A DNA stretch of 64,000 nucleotides from positions 124,001-188,000 of the forward strand of contig JAGIAR010000005.1 in assembly GCA_017744735.1 (NCBI GenBank). Reading direction: 5' to 3'. The notes under the pieces were generated by a model. The model saw nothing but the letters and a program-made list of their open reading frames with translations. It did not search any database and was not told the origin of the DNA. Below, in pieces: positions 6,275 through 12,973 of the stretch (the first letter of the stretch is position 1; each line of letters starts with the position of its first letter). Source of the stretch: Novosphingobium sp. (GTDB taxonomy: Bacteria; Pseudomonadota; Alphaproteobacteria; Sphingomonadales; Sphingomonadaceae). The position numbers and the translations under genes are program-made.

Positions 6275-8732
6275 GGCCGCCACTCCCGCTCTCGGCCCCA
6301 GAGGGGGGACCCGGGTGAGCACCAGCGGTGCCCGGGTACCCCCCTTTAGGGGGGGTAGGTGTTTCCGGAAAACTTATCGGAGGTTTCCGGTAGGTTTCCG
6401 GTAGGTTTCCGGAAGGTGTTTCCGGTGCTTTCCGGTAGGTTTCCGGAAGGTTATCGGAACTTTTCGAGGTGTCCGAACCGACCTCGCGGATGCCATAAAT
6501 CGCCTTGCCCTCGCCCTTGTTGACCCAGAGAAATCCACGCTCGATCCGCCCCAGACGGAACAGCCGATCCATCGCTTTTTCAAGACGAGCCTTGCCGATG
6601 CGCTTGCTCTCGGGCATCGCCTCGAACGTCTTGGGGGCATAATTCTGGCCGTAGCGGCTTTCCGACACCGCGCGCTTTTGACGGTTCCGTTCGGTGAGGC
6701 ATGCCATGAAAAGTTTGTTGTCGGCGCTCGCCTGGATGGTTTCCTGCATGTCCTTGGCGACATCTTCGGGCAACTCCGAGTCGGCCACGAACGCGCCCTT
6801 GTGCCAGCGGAAGTTGATGGTCCCGCCACTCGGCCCGTAGTTCGCCTTGGGGTTCTCAAGCACGCGTCCGTCAGGATCTTCGTCGATATCGGAGCGCTTG
6901 AGAATGAGACGCGCGCGGACCTTGTTATGCCACGCCACGGAGCCGAGCCAGTCGTCGCCGGCCTTGTTCGGGTGGTGAAGGATCATCGCCGCGCCGCCCA
7001 TGCGAATAGCGAGGCCAGTGAGCAGGTTCACGAACTCGGCGACCTGGTGAATGCTGTTGAGGTCGCCCGCCATAGCGTCGGTCGCGTTGTCGAAGGCGTA
7101 GAGCTGGATTTGATACTCTTCGCAGGTGCGGACCAGTTGGCGCCAACGCTCCGTGATGACGATCTGCTCGTTCTCGTCAAATGTCGCGAGCGCAGTGCTG
7201 TCGACGCCGCACAGGGACACGAGATGCAGCTTGCCGATCAGGCTTTCGAGCGACACGCCAAGCGCTGCGCAGATGCCCGCCTGGCGCCGCCACAACTCGT
7301 CCTCGTCGTCCTCGCAGGTGACATAGAGCGTGTTCATCTGGCGGGTGGCAATGCCGAGAAATGGAAGCCCAAGCGCGATGCAGGTGCACAGCATTTGCTC
7401 GAACAGCGACTTGCCAACACCACCCGGGCCGGTGAGCATGGTGGTCGTGTTGAGCGGGATATTGTCGCCCCACGCGAATAGACGGACGGGCGGCTCCTCG
7501 CCGAACCAGCGCTTGATATCGATGAGTGGGAGCAGTTCGGGCGGCTCTTCCGCCACTGTCGGCTCCACGAAGCCGTCATCAGGTTCCGCATCTTCCGGCA
7601 TTTCGGTCCAGCCCGGGTCATCGCCCGGCAGTGGTGGAGGTGCGTTGTCATTCACGCCGTGCGAAGCAGCGCGACGCTCCTGATAGAGTGTGCGGAATGC
7701 CGCCTTGTGGTCCCCGCCGTGCTCGTAATGCACGAACAGGTCGTAGGCATCGCCGAAGCAGCCAGACGCGAACGCTGTTCCGAGCCGAGCGCCGGCGTCG
7801 CTGGCTGAGAGCGAGACCCATTTCTCGCCCATGATCCGCGTGGCGTAGCTATCCCCGGTCTGGTGGGGCGAGCGCCAGTCTTCCGCGTGCCGCGGGCTCT
7901 GCGCGTAGCCGTAAAGCTCGAAGAGCGACGCGAGCGAGTTGGACCGGTTGAAGTCCTCCATGATCGGCGCGTCGTCGCTGTGCGGCCGGTTGGCGCGGCG
8001 CTTCTCAGCCTCGGCGCGGATGCGCTCGCGCTCGATCTGATCTTCCTCGCGCTTGCGGGCAATCGCTTCCATGCCCGCTGCGAGTTGGCCCTCGATCTTA
8101 AGGCCAGGCGCGTTCGTCCCGGTCGTGGAGCGCTCGTAGAATATCGGCTTGCCGTCGCGATCTCGCAGCGCTGTGCCCGAGGATTTGTGGACCCAAGGCA
8201 CGTTCGGAAGGTAGATGAGCTGGCCGGCGCGATCGAGCGCGCGATCCATCTCGACGCCGCCGTATTCCATGTAGTTGAAGAAGGCGTTCTGTGCGTCGTG
8301 CCACGGCTCGTAGGGCATCGGCTCGTCGAGAGGGATCACGATCCGCCAGCGCTTGTTGTCCGGCGTTGCATGGGCCGTCGAGAAGATCAGCGCAGCCGCA
8401 TCGCCGGCAATCCCTCTGACCATATCCTCGATGCGCGCAAGCGGGTGATTGCCGTGATCGACATCCCCGCACAGGGCGACGAACGAACCCTCGCCCCGTT
8501 GCGCAGCATGGCTTCGGGCGTCGTAACTGTGGTAGCTGCTCGGGATGAACGCGTCGCCCTCGCCCTTCCGCGCCTCAGACGGGTCGAGCGAGAACAGGCT
8601 TGCCAGCGTCGCCGTCGCATAATCCTCGCCGGTGGAGATATGCGTGTCGTTCTGGCCGCGCACGATCGCCACCAGACGCGCGTTCCATGGCGGCCCGAGG
8701 CTGGACAGTGTCTGGCCGGGATCGGCGGACAT
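6261..8732 (-). CDS. Phage replication protein: primase-like N-terminus with AAA/RecA-type helicase ATPase
   Basis: An 823-residue protein. Residues about 60-200 (CGDVDHGNHPLARIEDMV, RWRIVIPLDEPMPYEPW, DRAGQLIYLPNVPW) resemble a primase-like domain of phage and plasmid replication proteins. A RepA/AAA_25-type ATPase follows, with Walker A GPGGVGKS near residue 435, a Walker-B-like LYAFDN and ILHHPNKAG. The C-terminus is a winged-helix-like segment and then a repetitive tail (NLPETYRK twice) encoded by the TTTCCGG repeats. ATG 8732 is preferred over the track start because GGGATGGGG precedes it. It probably unwinds and primes phage DNA, together with the GapR-like and DnaA-IV-like neighbours. 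Confidence 0.78.
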   Translation of the reverse strand: MSADPGQTLSSLGPPWNARLVAIVRGQNDTHISTGEDYATATLASLFSLDPSEARKGEGDAFIPSSYHSYDARSHAAQRGEGSFVALCGDVDHGNHPLARIEDMVRGIAGDAAALIFSTAHATPDNKRWRIVIPLDEPMPYEPWHDAQNAFFNYMEYGGVEMDRALDRAGQLIYLPNVPWVHKSSGTALRDRDGKPIFYERSTTGTNAPGLKIEGQLAAGMEAIARKREEDQIERERIRAEAEKRRANRPHSDDAPIMEDFNRSNSLASLFELYGYAQSPRHAEDWRSPHQTGDSYATRIMGEKWVSLSASDAGARLGTAFASGCFGDAYDLFVHYEHGGDHKAAFRTLYQERRAASHGVNDNAPPPLPGDDPGWTEMPEDAEPDDGFVEPTVAEEPPELLPLIDIKRWFGEEPPVRLFAWGDNIPLNTTTMLTGPGGVGKSLFEQMLCTCIALGLPFLGIATRQMNTLYVTCEDDEDELWRRQAGICAALGVSLESLIGKLHLVSLCGVDSTALATFDENEQIVITERWRQLVRTCEEYQIQLYAFDNATDAMAGDLNSIHQVAEFVNLLTGLAIRMGGAAMILHHPNKAGDDWLGSVAWHNKVRARLILKRSDIDEDPDGRVLENPKANYGPSGGTINFRWHKGAFVADSELPEDVAKDMQETIQASADNKLFMACLTERNRQKRAVSESRYGQNYAPKTFEAMPESKRIGKARLEKAMDRLFRLGRIERGFLWVNKGEGKAIYGIREVGSDTSKSSDNLPETYRKAPETPSGNLPETYRKPPISFPETPTPPKGGYPGTAGAHPGPPSGAESGSGGHADT
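6362..6446. repeat. TTTCCGG iteron-like array inside the helicase gene 3' end
   Basis: TTTCCGG occurs seven times, starting at 6362, 6384, 6395, 6406, 6419, 6429 and 6440, mostly as TAGGTTTCCGG units at 10-13 bp spacing, about one helical turn. Two related ATCGG half-matches flank it. The spacing is not a multiple of three, so the repeat is read in all three codon phases of the host gene, which points to DNA-level rather than protein-level conservation. Many phages place the replication origin inside the replication gene, so this is a candidate origin. Confidence 0.7.
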
Positions 8733-8734
8733 GC

Positions 8735-8989
8735 TCACCCCATCCCCAACGCGCATTTGTAGAGCTCGAGAACGGATTCCATCTCGGCGCGGTCGTCTGG
8801 GTTCATCTTGCGCAGGGCGATCACCTTGCGGACGATGCGCGCGTCGTAGCCCACGGCTTTGACCTCCGCGTAGACGTCGCGGATGTCGTCGGCGATACCG
8901 CGCTTCTCTTCCTCAAGCCGCTCGATGCGCTCGACAAGCAGCCGCAGCCGGTCGTCCGTTGCGCTGGCGTTGTGTCCGATCTCGCTCAT
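8735..8989 (-). CDS. GapR-like DNA-binding protein (DUF2312 family)
   Basis: An 84-residue protein. From residue 13 on, RLRLLVERIERLEEEKRGIA, DDIRDVYAEVKAVGYDARIV and RKVIALRKMNPDDRAE match the DUF2312/GapR family pattern. GapR of Caulobacter is a coiled-coil nucleoid protein that clamps overtwisted DNA ahead of replication and transcription. The start is ATG 8989 (overlapping the preceding stop, ATGA); the track's longer start is out of context. It lies immediately upstream of the replication ATPase gene, so a role in phage DNA replication or topology is plausible. Confidence 0.88.
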   Translation of the reverse strand: MSEIGHNASATDDRLRLLVERIERLEEEKRGIADDIRDVYAEVKAVGYDARIVRKVIALRKMNPDDRAEMESVLELYKCALGMG

Positions 8990-9195
8990 GCCGCCTCCAG
9001 TCCGTAAATTCGTATCCAGTCCGCCGCCTCGGCATCGCTGAGATGCCCGTCCTGCCGCAGGATCATGATCCGGGCCTTGCGCTCGGCCGGGTCGGTCTCG
9101 TTCTCGATGCAACGCAGCAGCAGCGCGCGGCAGAACCCTCCGAGATCGAATGTCGGATCGTCGAGGGTTTCGCGGGCGCGGTTGGCGTCAGGCAT
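8986..9195 (-). CDS. Hypothetical phage protein (69 aa)
   Basis: A small acidic protein (MPDANRARETLDDPTFDLGG, with a C-terminus DWIRIYGLEAA) coupled by an ATGA overlap to the GapR-like gene and by an 8-bp overlap to the VRR-NUC gene upstream. No family is recognised. The coupling and lack of a competing frame support translation. Confidence 0.6.
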   Translation of the reverse strand: MPDANRARETLDDPTFDLGGFCRALLLRCIENETDPAERKARIMILRQDGHLSDAEAADWIRIYGLEAA

Positions 9196-9643
9196 CGAAC
9201 GGAAACCCCTGCTCGCGAAGGAACCGCAGCGCCGTCTCAGCCTGCCGGAACACTCCGCAGGGAAAGCCCATGCGATGCAGCCGGTTCAGCGCGTCGATCT
9301 GGTGGCTCGCGGGCCTGCCCTTGCCGTCCTTCCATTCGAGATAGGCGATCACCGGGATATGGACGTGCGGATTGGCGCTCGGGGCGAGCACCATCATGTC
9401 GGGGAAGCCCCAGACCGCGCCCTCCCTCTTCGCCTGGTTGAGCGCCCACTGCCCGCGCTTGCCCGCGTTCGGGATGCCGACGATCCAGCACTTTGGCGCC
9501 GCGAGCCGCAGCAGTCGCTTGAACATGACAATGCGCTGGATTTCGGACGCAGCGTCGCCGTCGGGCTTCTCGACGAAGAACAGCGGGGTCTCATCGAGCG
9601 GCTCGTGCTCCAGCCCGGCGAATGGGTCGGCTTCAAGCAGCAT
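9188..9643 (-). CDS. VRR-NUC domain nuclease-like protein
   Basis: A 151-residue protein with the order of motifs expected for a VRR-NUC PD-(D/E)xK fold: SEIQRIVMFKRLLRL with an N-terminal Glu, then GFPDMMVLAP with the conserved Asp, then YLEWKDGKGRPASHQIDALNRL with the ExK pair. Phage VRR-NUC proteins occur in replication and recombination modules and may resolve junctions or act as holliday-type nucleases. The preferred start ATG 9643 has GGAGG nine bases upstream and an 11-bp overlap with the previous gene, rather than the track's 9673. Confidence 0.82.
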   Translation of the reverse strand: MLLEADPFAGLEHEPLDETPLFFVEKPDGDAASEIQRIVMFKRLLRLAAPKCWIVGIPNAGKRGQWALNQAKREGAVWGFPDMMVLAPSANPHVHIPVIAYLEWKDGKGRPASHQIDALNRLHRMGFPCGVFRQAETALRFLREQGFPFDA

Positions 9644-9839
9644 CGCGCTCGGACCTCCGCTTGCGCTCATCACCCAGCATCGCCTCTGCCTCGCCCTTCG
9701 CGAGCCGGTCGACCCATGACGGCATGTCGGCGACAGTTGTGGTTTCGATGTCGCGCCGCATCACCAGCCATTGGGTGAGCTGGGCGCGCCAGTAGGAGCG
9801 CGTCGGGGCTTTCGAGCCGAAGGTGGAGCGAGGTTTCAT
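9633..9839 (-). CDS. Hypothetical phage protein (68 aa)
   Basis: Starts at ATG 9839, overlapping the DnaA-IV-like gene stop (ATGA). It reads MKPRSTFGSKAPTRSYWRAQ and ends in a charged helix (EAEAMLGDERKRRSERDAA). No family is recognised. The longer track version starting at 10055 is out-of-frame sequence of the upstream gene. Confidence 0.6.
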   Translation of the reverse strand: MKPRSTFGSKAPTRSYWRAQLTQWLVMRRDIETTTVADMPSWVDRLAKGEAEAMLGDERKRRSERDAA

Positions 9840-10426
9840 CCCAGCCCCCATGCTTCGATGTAAGCCGCGTAGGCCTTCGCGATGTTGGGGTGGTGTTTCA
9901 TCACCGTTGGCATGGCGCGCACGGCGTGAAGCACGGTGCTGTGGTCTCGATTGATCCACCTTCCCGTTTTCGGGGTGGAATTCCCGCGTTTGACGAGCAG
10001 CGCCGCGATGAGCTGACGGACCCGAGAGATGTGCGCAAGCCGCGAAGGCCCGCATATGTCGTCTGCCGTCAACCCGAACGCCGCGGCAATATCGGAGATT
10101 ATCTCGGCCGGCGTCTGATGCGGCTTTATGGGGGCGATGTAGACGAAAGGCTCCGGCTCTGGCTCCGGCTTTGGGGCGGCAACGGCAGTCGCCTTGGGCT
10201 CATCGGCGCGAACCTTCCGGTCGTTGTCGAACTTCGGCGCGAGATAGCAGTTGAACGGCTTGGCACGGATGCGCGCATGATCGCGCTGCCATGCGAGGAT
10301 CCTGTCCATACCGGGCGCCCTGCCGAACTGGTCGATCGTCCTCGCCCTGATCGTCGAGGGATCGCCGATGTAGCGCGCAAGGTGCTTCGCGTAGGTCTCG
10401 GGGCAGGTGTCGATGCAGCCGGTCAC
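9836..10426 (-). CDS. DnaA domain IV-like (Bac_DnaA_C) phage protein
   Basis: A 196-residue protein. The C-terminal 90 residues resemble the DNA-binding domain IV of the initiator DnaA: AEIISDIAAAFGLTADDI, then RQLIAALLVKRGNSTPKTGR and the signature-like RDHSTVLHAVR (DnaA has RDHTTVLHA). No AAA+ ATPase is present. The N-terminal half contains a basic segment and a PEPEPEP linker. Start GTG 10426 overlaps the upstream stop (GTGA). Such proteins could bind DnaA-box-like sites at the phage or host origin, or act as transcription factors; this is inference. Confidence 0.75.
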   Translation of the reverse strand: MTGCIDTCPETYAKHLARYIGDPSTIRARTIDQFGRAPGMDRILAWQRDHARIRAKPFNCYLAPKFDNDRKVRADEPKATAVAAPKPEPEPEPFVYIAPIKPHQTPAEIISDIAAAFGLTADDICGPSRLAHISRVRQLIAALLVKRGNSTPKTGRWINRDHSTVLHAVRAMPTVMKHHPNIAKAYAAYIEAWGLG

Positions 10427-10896
10427 GCTGCCCTCTCCCGCCGCAGCCCATCGAGCCGCCACTTGAGATTGCCGAACGTCTCGTAGGCCAGCTCGATATC
10501 GGCCGCGCCGGCGAGAATCTCGTGATCGTCGATCCGCTTGTCCGCCAGCGCCTCGGCGAGGAACAATTGCCCCCGCGCCGCGCCGACCGGCAGCCGCTCA
10601 TCGGATGTGCAGAACGCATCCTGCCCGGCCAGCTTGCCGCCGATCAGCCCCATCACCGTGTCGAGACGATGCAGGCCATATTCCTTCCCGATCTTGAGCA
10701 GCGTCACCGGATCAAGGTTTCCGCGCTTGTTGCAGGCGTTGTTCACCGTGGTCGCACTGCAGCCGAGCCGATCGGCAACATCCTGGTCGCTTTCTCCGAA
10801 CTCGGCCTTGAGCGCATTCAGCACCGCGGCGACGCTCGCCCGATAAGAATTGTGATGAAGCGGCGGGTGATCGCTCAAGACATGGGCGTCAGGCAT
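10423..10896 (-). CDS. HTH-containing phage regulator
   Basis: A 157-residue protein. Residues about 25-75 form a helix-turn-helix-like segment, AEFGESDQDVADRLGCSATT followed by VNNACNKRGNLDPVTLLKIG, and the C-terminus is helical with no known domain. Start ATG 10896 follows GGAGAGG; the earlier track start lacks this. It overlaps the methyltransferase gene by 8 bp and is coupled to the DnaA-IV-like gene. Proteins of this kind appear between regulatory and replication modules of alphaproteobacterial prophages. Target unknown. Confidence 0.62.
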   Translation of the reverse strand: MPDAHVLSDHPPLHHNSYRASVAAVLNALKAEFGESDQDVADRLGCSATTVNNACNKRGNLDPVTLLKIGKEYGLHRLDTVMGLIGGKLAGQDAFCTSDERLPVGAARGQLFLAEALADKRIDDHEILAGAADIELAYETFGNLKWRLDGLRRERAA

Positions 10897-11743
10897 GGGA
10901 TACCTCTCCGGCATGAACAAAACAGGTCGCAGCCCCGGCAGGGGGGAGGGTTCCACCGGGGCTGCTGCCTCGCGCGCTGGTTGGGGCCAGGGAAGCCACG
11001 CGCTCGGGTTGGGTAGACGCGAGAATGGCGCGTCCTATGAGTTCGGGGATTTGAGGAACTACGGCGTTTCCGAGCTGCTTATTTCGGTGTATCCCTCGGG
11101 GAATCCCATGACCTGTTCTGCGGTTTCTGGCACCGGATACCGTTGGCCAAGCACAAGGCTGCACCAGTCCAGCCAGTTGTTCCGCTCTGGGTTGGGAACA
11201 CCACGCCTGGGTGAAGTTCTGCCCCCTTTGAAGGCCGTCGCATTGGGGGTAGGCCACAATCCACACTCTGTCCCGAAGTTGTCGGGCACCAGCGTAGGAA
11301 GCCGGTATGCAATGCCATTCAGCATCATACCCGAGCGCGGCCAAGTCTCCGAGAACTCGACCAAGTCCCCGTCCAAGGAGAGCTGCGACGTTTTCCACTC
11401 CGACAAGCTTGGGTCGAAGCTCGCCAACCAATCTGGAGAAGTGGGACCACAGCCCGCTTCGTGCGCCAGCAAGACCCTCGCCACGACCTGCGAGACTAAC
11501 ATCTTGACAGGGAAATCCTCCAATGATTGCATCCGGGAATATCCCGTCAGCTCGAAGTCGGTCAGCGGTAAGCTCTCGAACATCATCGTAGATGGGAACT
11601 CCGGGGCACCGGGCGCGCAGACAGGCTTGGGCCTCTTTGTCGTATTCACAGAATGCGACGGTCTCGAAACCGCCCGTGCGTTCGAGGCCAAGGCTGAACC
11701 CTCCTATGCCGCTGAAAAGATCGAGGACGCGGAGCTTGCCCAT
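10889..11743 (-). CDS. DNA cytosine-5 methyltransferase (Dcm type)
   Basis: A 284-residue enzyme that would methylate cytosine C5 using S-adenosylmethionine. Motif I is LDLFSGIGGFSLGLE at residues 6-20, and motif IV with the catalytic Cys is GGFPCQDVS. Motif VI is ENV in VGVENVAALLG, motif VIII is QLRDRVWIVA, and motif X is NKQLGNAVVPQIPELIG. The target-recognition region between VIII and X is short (about 55 residues). No restriction partner is visible, so it is probably an orphan, protective or regulatory methylase. The C-terminal tail beyond motif X is low-complexity. A second frame, 11059-11691, is nested inside it. Confidence 0.92.
   Translation of the reverse strand: MGKLRVLDLFSGIGGFSLGLERTGGFETVAFCEYDKEAQACLRARCPGVPIYDDVRELTADRLRADGIFPDAIIGGFPCQDVSLAGRGEGLAGARSGLWSHFSRLVGELRPKLVGVENVAALLGRGLGRVLGDLAALGYDAEWHCIPASYAGARQLRDRVWIVAYPQCDGLQRGQNFTQAWCSQPRAEQLAGLVQPCAWPTVSGARNRRTGHGIPRGIHRNKQLGNAVVPQIPELIGRAILASTQPERVASLAPTSARGSSPGGTLPPAGAATCFVHAGEVSHA
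11059..11691 (-). CDS. Overlapping ORF nested in the methyltransferase gene, phage WKTSQ/WPTP-type protein
   Basis: On the same strand but in another frame, this ORF reads EWKTSQLSLDGDLVEFSETW, PRSGMMLNGIAYRLPTLVP, CGLWPTPNATAFKGG and AEQVMGFPEGYTE. These are landmarks I recall from a common family of phage proteins encoded with dcm genes (SWKTSQ, WPRSGMMRNGIAY, LWPTP, WLMGFPxGWTD), often loosely annotated as methyltransferase. The start is uncertain: the family-like part begins near SRMQSLEDFPVKML, so ATG codons inside the track ORF are candidates. The frame shares DNA with motifs VI-X of the methylase. Whether it is translated here cannot be decided from sequence alone. Confidence 0.55.
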   Translation of the reverse strand: MASNARAVSRPSHSVNTTKRPKPVCAPGAPEFPSTMMFESLPLTDFELTGYSRMQSLEDFPVKMLVSQVVARVLLAHEAGCGPTSPDWLASFDPSLSEWKTSQLSLDGDLVEFSETWPRSGMMLNGIAYRLPTLVPDNFGTECGLWPTPNATAFKGGRTSPRRGVPNPERNNWLDWCSLVLGQRYPVPETAEQVMGFPEGYTEISSSETP

Positions 11744-11863
11744 CTAAGCCGCCCACCCCGCCAGATTGTCGTTCGCCGCATTGCGCACGCAGAAGCGCCA
11801 GTGCGCGATGGCGATCACGAGCGCGGTGATCTCGATGGCGTCCTTGCGCCCCCCGGGCCCCAT
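11744..11863 (-). CDS. Small hypothetical protein (39 aa) leading the leftward operon
   Basis: Starts at ATG 11863 with GGAGG seven bases upstream and stops directly before the methyltransferase ATG. It contains one hydrophobic helix (IEITALVIAIAHWRFCV). The longer track ORF extends into the divergent promoter region. No family is recognised; it may act as a leader peptide or small membrane protein. Confidence 0.5.
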   Translation of the reverse strand: MGPGGRKDAIEITALVIAIAHWRFCVRNAANDNLAGWAA

Positions 11864-11908
11864 CACCGCGCCTCCACCCCATCGCCGCCGCTCCGGTCCC
11901 ATACGGAG

Positions 11909-11937
11909 TTGACATCTACGGACGTAGAGGCTGACAT
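11909..11937 (+). promoter_or_regulatory. Candidate promoter with palindromic operator for 11986 gene
   Basis: TTGACA (11909-11914) is followed 17 bases later by TGACAT. The spacer contains TCTACGGACGTAGA, a perfect inverted repeat with 6-bp arms. It lies in the divergent gap between the leftward cluster (start 11863) and the rightward gene at 11986. The palindrome differs from the CI-type operators, so another regulator would be involved. The -10 match is poor. Confidence 0.4.
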
Positions 11938-11985
11938 CCCAAGGTCGCATACGTGGAAGGAGACCGCAGCGGCAGGGGAGGGAAC

Positions 11986-12243
11986 ATGGGAGAAGCAAAC
12001 ATCGTCATCGACGAACTGCCGAGCATCGAAATCACAGATGCGGGGGTCAAGATCATCGCGGTATCCGCCGGAAAGCGATATATCCGCACATTCTCTCGGG
12101 CCATATTCCGCGCCTACATGGAGACGGGCATCCGCCTCCTCAACGAGTTCGAGCGCGAGGAACGCAAGCACCTCGTGCTGCCGTTCAACGCCTGCCCGCA
12201 TGTCGGCAGGCCGTGTGAGCGATGGAAGCGGGGAAAGGTGTGA
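11986..12243 (+). CDS. Hypothetical phage protein (85 aa)
   Basis: Start ATG 11986 follows GGGGAGGG at five bases; the track start at 11953 lacks this. It reads MGEANIVIDELPSIEITDAG and ends in a basic tail (PCERWKRGKV). Two cysteines and a helix EFEREERKHLVLP are visible. No family is recognised. It opens a short rightward gene group next to the immunity region. Confidence 0.55.
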   Translation: MGEANIVIDELPSIEITDAGVKIIAVSAGKRYIRTFSRAIFRAYMETGIRLLNEFEREERKHLVLPFNACPHVGRPCERWKRGKV

Positions 12244-12246
12244 CCT

Positions 12247-12516
12247 ATGGCGGAGAGCAATGACGCTGTGGTCGAACTGGTGCGCATCACGATGCACGTC
12301 ATTTCGGCCACCGTTGGGTTCGCGCACGAAATGGCTCGCGGCGGGCGCCTTACAGCGGATGAGATCGACGAGCTTGCTCATCGCCTCACTCTCCCGCCTT
12401 CGGATTCTGCCGACCCGACCGTGCGGGTCGTCCGCGCCTCGATCGAGCGACAGACGACCGCGGCGCTGGCGACTGCCCACCGAGTTGCGAAAGCGCGCGA
12501 ATCTCAGCAGCAGTAG
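12247..12516 (+). CDS. Hypothetical phage protein (89 aa), related in layout to 12707 gene
   Basis: Follows the previous gene by 3 bp. It is a helical protein (VVELVRITMHVISATVGFAH) with a segment GRLTADEIDELAHRLTLPPS. The protein at 12707 has the same size and a matching layout (GLVSPEEVDAFAEGLMMPLC, then a His/Arg-rich helix), so the two may be diverged paralogues. Its 3' end is antisense to a possible leftward ORF. Function unknown. Confidence 0.5.
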   Translation: MAESNDAVVELVRITMHVISATVGFAHEMARGGRLTADEIDELAHRLTLPPSDSADPTVRVVRASIERQTTAALATAHRVAKARESQQQ

Positions 12517-12622
12517 CGTCGGCGACGATCCGGCTCAGCCCTTCGTCGAGCATCGCCACATGCGCGTCGGACATGGCGAGACTCGCCAGCCATTCGCCCA
12601 TCGCTTGTTCGAACGCGCTCAT
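12386..12622 (-). CDS. Possible small leftward protein (78 aa)
   Basis: From ATG 12622, with GGAGGG about eight bases upstream, the frame reads MSAFEQAMGEWLASLAMSDA and LSRIVADATAAEIRALSQLG before a low-complexity basic tail. The N-terminal half lies in DNA not used by another gene and looks like natural protein. The last 130 bp are antisense to the 12247-12516 gene. It may belong to the leftward operon that begins with the Cro-like gene. Confidence 0.4.
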   Translation of the reverse strand: MSAFEQAMGEWLASLAMSDAHVAMLDEGLSRIVADATAAEIRALSQLGGQSPAPRSSVARSRRGRPARSGRQNPKAGE

Positions 12623-12706
12623 GCCGCGAGCCCTCCGCCGGGCAGGCTTGTGGCCCGCCCGGCTTCGGGTATCGTGCGGGTGTCGAAGCCAGCACGAAGG
12701 GCTGAA

Positions 12707-12973
12707 ATGGAACAAGACCCGATTGCAATGAGCGTTGCCATCGCCGCGCTCAAGGCGTCCGCCGATCTACTGGCCCTGCTGGCCCGCAAGGGGCTCGTGA
12801 GTCCCGAAGAAGTAGATGCGTTCGCGGAGGGGCTCATGATGCCGCTCTGCCGTCCTGAGGGGCATCCGATGCATGCATTCTTTGCGACCATGCGCGAACA
12901 CGCCGAACACACCCTGTCAGGGCCGCTCGCAACCGCGAAGGCCGACGCACGGGCGTACTGGCGAGGTGGATGA
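12707..12973 (+). CDS. Hypothetical phage protein (88 aa)
   Basis: Starts at ATG 12707 after GAAGG. It reads MEQDPIAMSVAIAALKASAD, then GLVSPEEVDAFAEGLMMPL and MREHAEHTLSGPLATAKADA. Layout and length resemble the 12247 protein. The 692-residue ORF in the track that ends here is a chance read-through of antisense methylase sequence. The 3' half overlaps a leftward ORF (12834-13178) in antisense. Function unknown. Confidence 0.5.
   Translation: MEQDPIAMSVAIAALKASADLLALLARKGLVSPEEVDAFAEGLMMPLCRPEGHPMHAFFATMREHAEHTLSGPLATAKADARAYWRGG

Noticed and set aside
6355-6465. TTTCCGG repeat array as CRISPR
   Set aside because: Units are 7-11 bp with no unique spacers of CRISPR size, so an iteron-like array is the better reading.
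10889-11743. Restriction-modification system
   Set aside because: No endonuclease gene is coupled to the methyltransferase; the VRR-NUC gene nearby belongs to the replication module.
10895-12973. 692-aa plus-strand ORF
   Set aside because: It runs antisense through the methyltransferase and across several gene starts; only its last 88 codons (from ATG 12707) look like a gene.
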